16,189 bases of DNA, from NCBI GenBank assembly GCA_002304935.1, contig DBPS01000046.1, positions 20,060 through 36,248 on the forward strand. The letters are read 5' to 3'. Position 1 is the stretch's first letter. Every line of letters begins with the position of its first letter. The notes below the pieces were generated by a model. The model saw only the letters and a list, made by a program, of their open reading frames with translations, was not told the origin of the DNA and made no database searches. The stretch comes from Candidatus Humimicrobium oleiphilum. Lineage in GTDB: Bacteria > Actinomycetota > Humimicrobiia > Humimicrobiales > Humimicrobiaceae. Shown here in pieces: positions 15,158 through 16,189 of this stretch. Made by a program: the position numbers and the translations under genes.

Positions 15158-16045
15158 ATGGTTAAAAAAACATCTATAGGCGGATGGGCCTACATATGGG
15201 GCGGCTATTCAGAAGCTCCTGTTCCTCTTGAAGACGTATTAAAAAGAATATCTGAACTTGGTTTTGACGGATTTGAACTAGGTGCTTTCCCTCCCCATCT
15301 TCCGGAAAACACAAAAGAAGAAAGAGCCAAAATAAAAAATCTTCTAAAGAAATATAATCTGGAATTATCAGGAGTAGCAGCTCCCTTCCCTTCACCTGCG
15401 ACTTCAACTGAAGAAGAATATTTAAAAGCTGTTAAAGATAATCTTGAAATGTGTGTTGATATGCGGATTCCCAAACTAAGAGTTGATATGGTAAGCCCTC
15501 CAACCGAAATACCGGGAGGCATGGACTATGAGACATGTTTCAGCAAAGTAGCAGGAACCTGGAACAAATCTGCTGATATCTGTGCCAGAGAAGGAGTAAA
15601 GCTGGTATGGGAATTCGAACCAGGATTTTTATTTAATAAGCCAAGTGAAGTAGTCCGAATGGTTTACAAAGTAGATAATCCGAATTTTTCAATAATGTTT
15701 GATTCCTGCCATGCTTACATGTCAAGCGTAATCGGCGCAAGACACATGGGCGAAAAAGAGCTGCTTCCAAAGGGTGTTGTTCAATTTGCACATATGCTTA
15801 CCGGCAAAATAGGCCATGTTCACCTGATTGACTCAGACGGCACTCTTCATGATGAGGATACAAGCACCCATGCTCCTCTGGGAACAGGCAGGCTTGATTT
15901 TGATGAAATAATTCCTGCTATTCTTGATGCAGGCTATAAAGATGAATGGTGGACGATTGATCTCTGCTTCTGGCCGAAAGCTCTGGATGTCACTGCAGAT
16001 AATAAGAAATTTCTGGACAAATTAATTGATAAATATGGCAAATAA
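15158..16045 (+). CDS. Sugar phosphate isomerase/epimerase-like TIM-barrel enzyme 3
   Basis: Another xylose-isomerase-like TIM barrel, 295 residues, clearly different from the other three in the window. Probable ligands are Glu154 (WEFEPG), Asp182 (MFDSCH) and His222 (GHVHLIDSDG). The position of the usual last Glu is taken by Asp268 (WTIDLCF). The segment STHAPLGTGRLDFDEII resembles the G-x-G-x-(V/L)-(D/N)-(F/W) element found after the metal histidine in this superfamily. AGGAG before the ATG at 15158 supports the start. It sits 106 bases after the cupin gene and only 16 bases before the zinc dehydrogenase, so it is most tightly tied to the latter. It could epimerise, isomerise or cleave a keto-sugar intermediate; a specific reaction cannot be assigned. 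Confidence 0.78.
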   Translation: MVKKTSIGGWAYIWGGYSEAPVPLEDVLKRISELGFDGFELGAFPPHLPENTKEERAKIKNLLKKYNLELSGVAAPFPSPATSTEEEYLKAVKDNLEMCVDMRIPKLRVDMVSPPTEIPGGMDYETCFSKVAGTWNKSADICAREGVKLVWEFEPGFLFNKPSEVVRMVYKVDNPNFSIMFDSCHAYMSSVIGARHMGEKELLPKGVVQFAHMLTGKIGHVHLIDSDGTLHDEDTSTHAPLGTGRLDFDEIIPAILDAGYKDEWWTIDLCFWPKALDVTADNKKFLDKLIDKYGK

Positions 16046-16061
16046 GTTTTAAGGAGGAAAA

Positions 16062-16189
16062 ATGAAAGGGAAAATGAAAGCCCAGGTCTTTTATGAGGCC
16101 GAAAAAATGAAAATGGAAGAAATTCCAATTCCGGAAGTTACTGATATAGATGTACTTGTAAAAGTCAAGAACTGCGGGATTTGTGGTTC
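16062..16189 (+). CDS. Zinc-dependent alcohol/polyol dehydrogenase, N-terminus only
   Basis: The right edge cuts this gene after 42 codons. The visible part starts MKGKMKAQVFYEAEKMKMEE and reaches KNCGICG, the MDR-family motif whose second cysteine (Cys41) normally binds the catalytic zinc. This places it with sorbitol/threonine-type zinc dehydrogenases that interconvert a hydroxyl and a ketone with NAD(P). AGGAGG (16052-16057) lies four bases before this ATG; a second ATG at 16074 is an alternative start. The 16-base gap indicates co-transcription with the 15158 gene. In this locus it may reduce the keto sugar to the final product, or oxidise a second position. Cofactor and structural-zinc regions are outside the window. 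Confidence 0.85.
   Translation, partial: MKGKMKAQVFYEAEKMKMEEIPIPEVTDIDVLVKVKNCGICG

Noticed and set aside
8086..16189. Myo-inositol catabolic cluster (IolG/IolE/IolI/IolB or the Thermotoga-type IolM/N/O set)
   Set aside because: The gene types overlap superficially (Gfo/Idh/MocA, TIM barrels, cupin, ROK, zinc dehydrogenase). However, the dehydrogenase resembles LgdA, the 12932 enzyme is a clear ketose 3-epimerase, the cupin is PMI-like rather than IolB-like, and IolC/D/J or IolN are not visible. Kept only as an alternative.
1..16189. CRISPR arrays, tRNA/rRNA genes, insertion sequences, phage or toxin-antitoxin genes, riboswitches
   Set aside because: No spaced direct repeats, cloverleaf or aptamer-like GC stems, transposase or integrase motifs were found. 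The only tandem repeat is the in-frame lipoprotein linker.

Overview
The window is an AT-rich bacterial segment with strong purine-rich ribosome binding sites (GGAGG type) at most genes and classical TTGACA/TAAAAT-like promoters. It has no CRISPR array, tRNA, rRNA or transposase. The gene set suggests a carbohydrate-using, probably anaerobic and heterotrophic bacterium: transketolase, lipoate synthesis, a monosaccharide ABC importer and a battery of sugar-modifying enzymes. A lipoprotein linker rich in Ala/Thr/Glu repeats and the low GC would fit several poorly cultured low-GC lineages. The sequence alone does not settle the phylum.

Layout. (1) 1-3462: housekeeping end, with a transketolase cut by the left edge, then lipB and lipA. 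(2) 3463-3837: very AT-rich spacer with a perfect 18-bp inverted repeat and two promoter candidates. (3) 3838-7912: a ribose/galactose-class ABC importer in the order double ATPase, permease, substrate-binding lipoprotein, closed by a clear intrinsic terminator. (4) 8086-8928: a TIM-barrel sugar isomerase-type gene that converges on a ROK repressor (9062-10300, minus strand) across a bidirectional terminator. (5) 10301-10711: divergent control region. (6) 10712 to the right edge: six plus-strand genes, namely a second TIM-barrel enzyme paralogous to the 8086 gene, a levoglucosan-dehydrogenase-like Gfo/Idh/MocA oxidoreductase, a ketose 3-epimerase, a mannose-6-phosphate-isomerase-like double cupin, a fourth TIM-barrel enzyme and the start of a zinc alcohol dehydrogenase.

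How it may work together (inference). The importer brings in a sugar or anhydrosugar/glycoside. The Gfo/Idh/MocA enzyme oxidises it to a keto form. TIM-barrel metalloenzymes then eliminate/hydrate or epimerise the keto sugar, and the cupin and the zinc dehydrogenase finish conversion to a central metabolite. No sugar kinase is visible, which fits an oxidation-first route. The closest described logic is levoglucosan breakdown by oxidation, elimination, hydration and reduction, or the related 3-keto-glycoside routes. The epimerase and double cupin are not part of that published scheme as I know it, so this may be a variant pathway. The ROK protein has lost kinase motifs and probably controls the locus. 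The 10-mer ATATTTTAAA recurs six times in spacers next to these genes and is a candidate operator.
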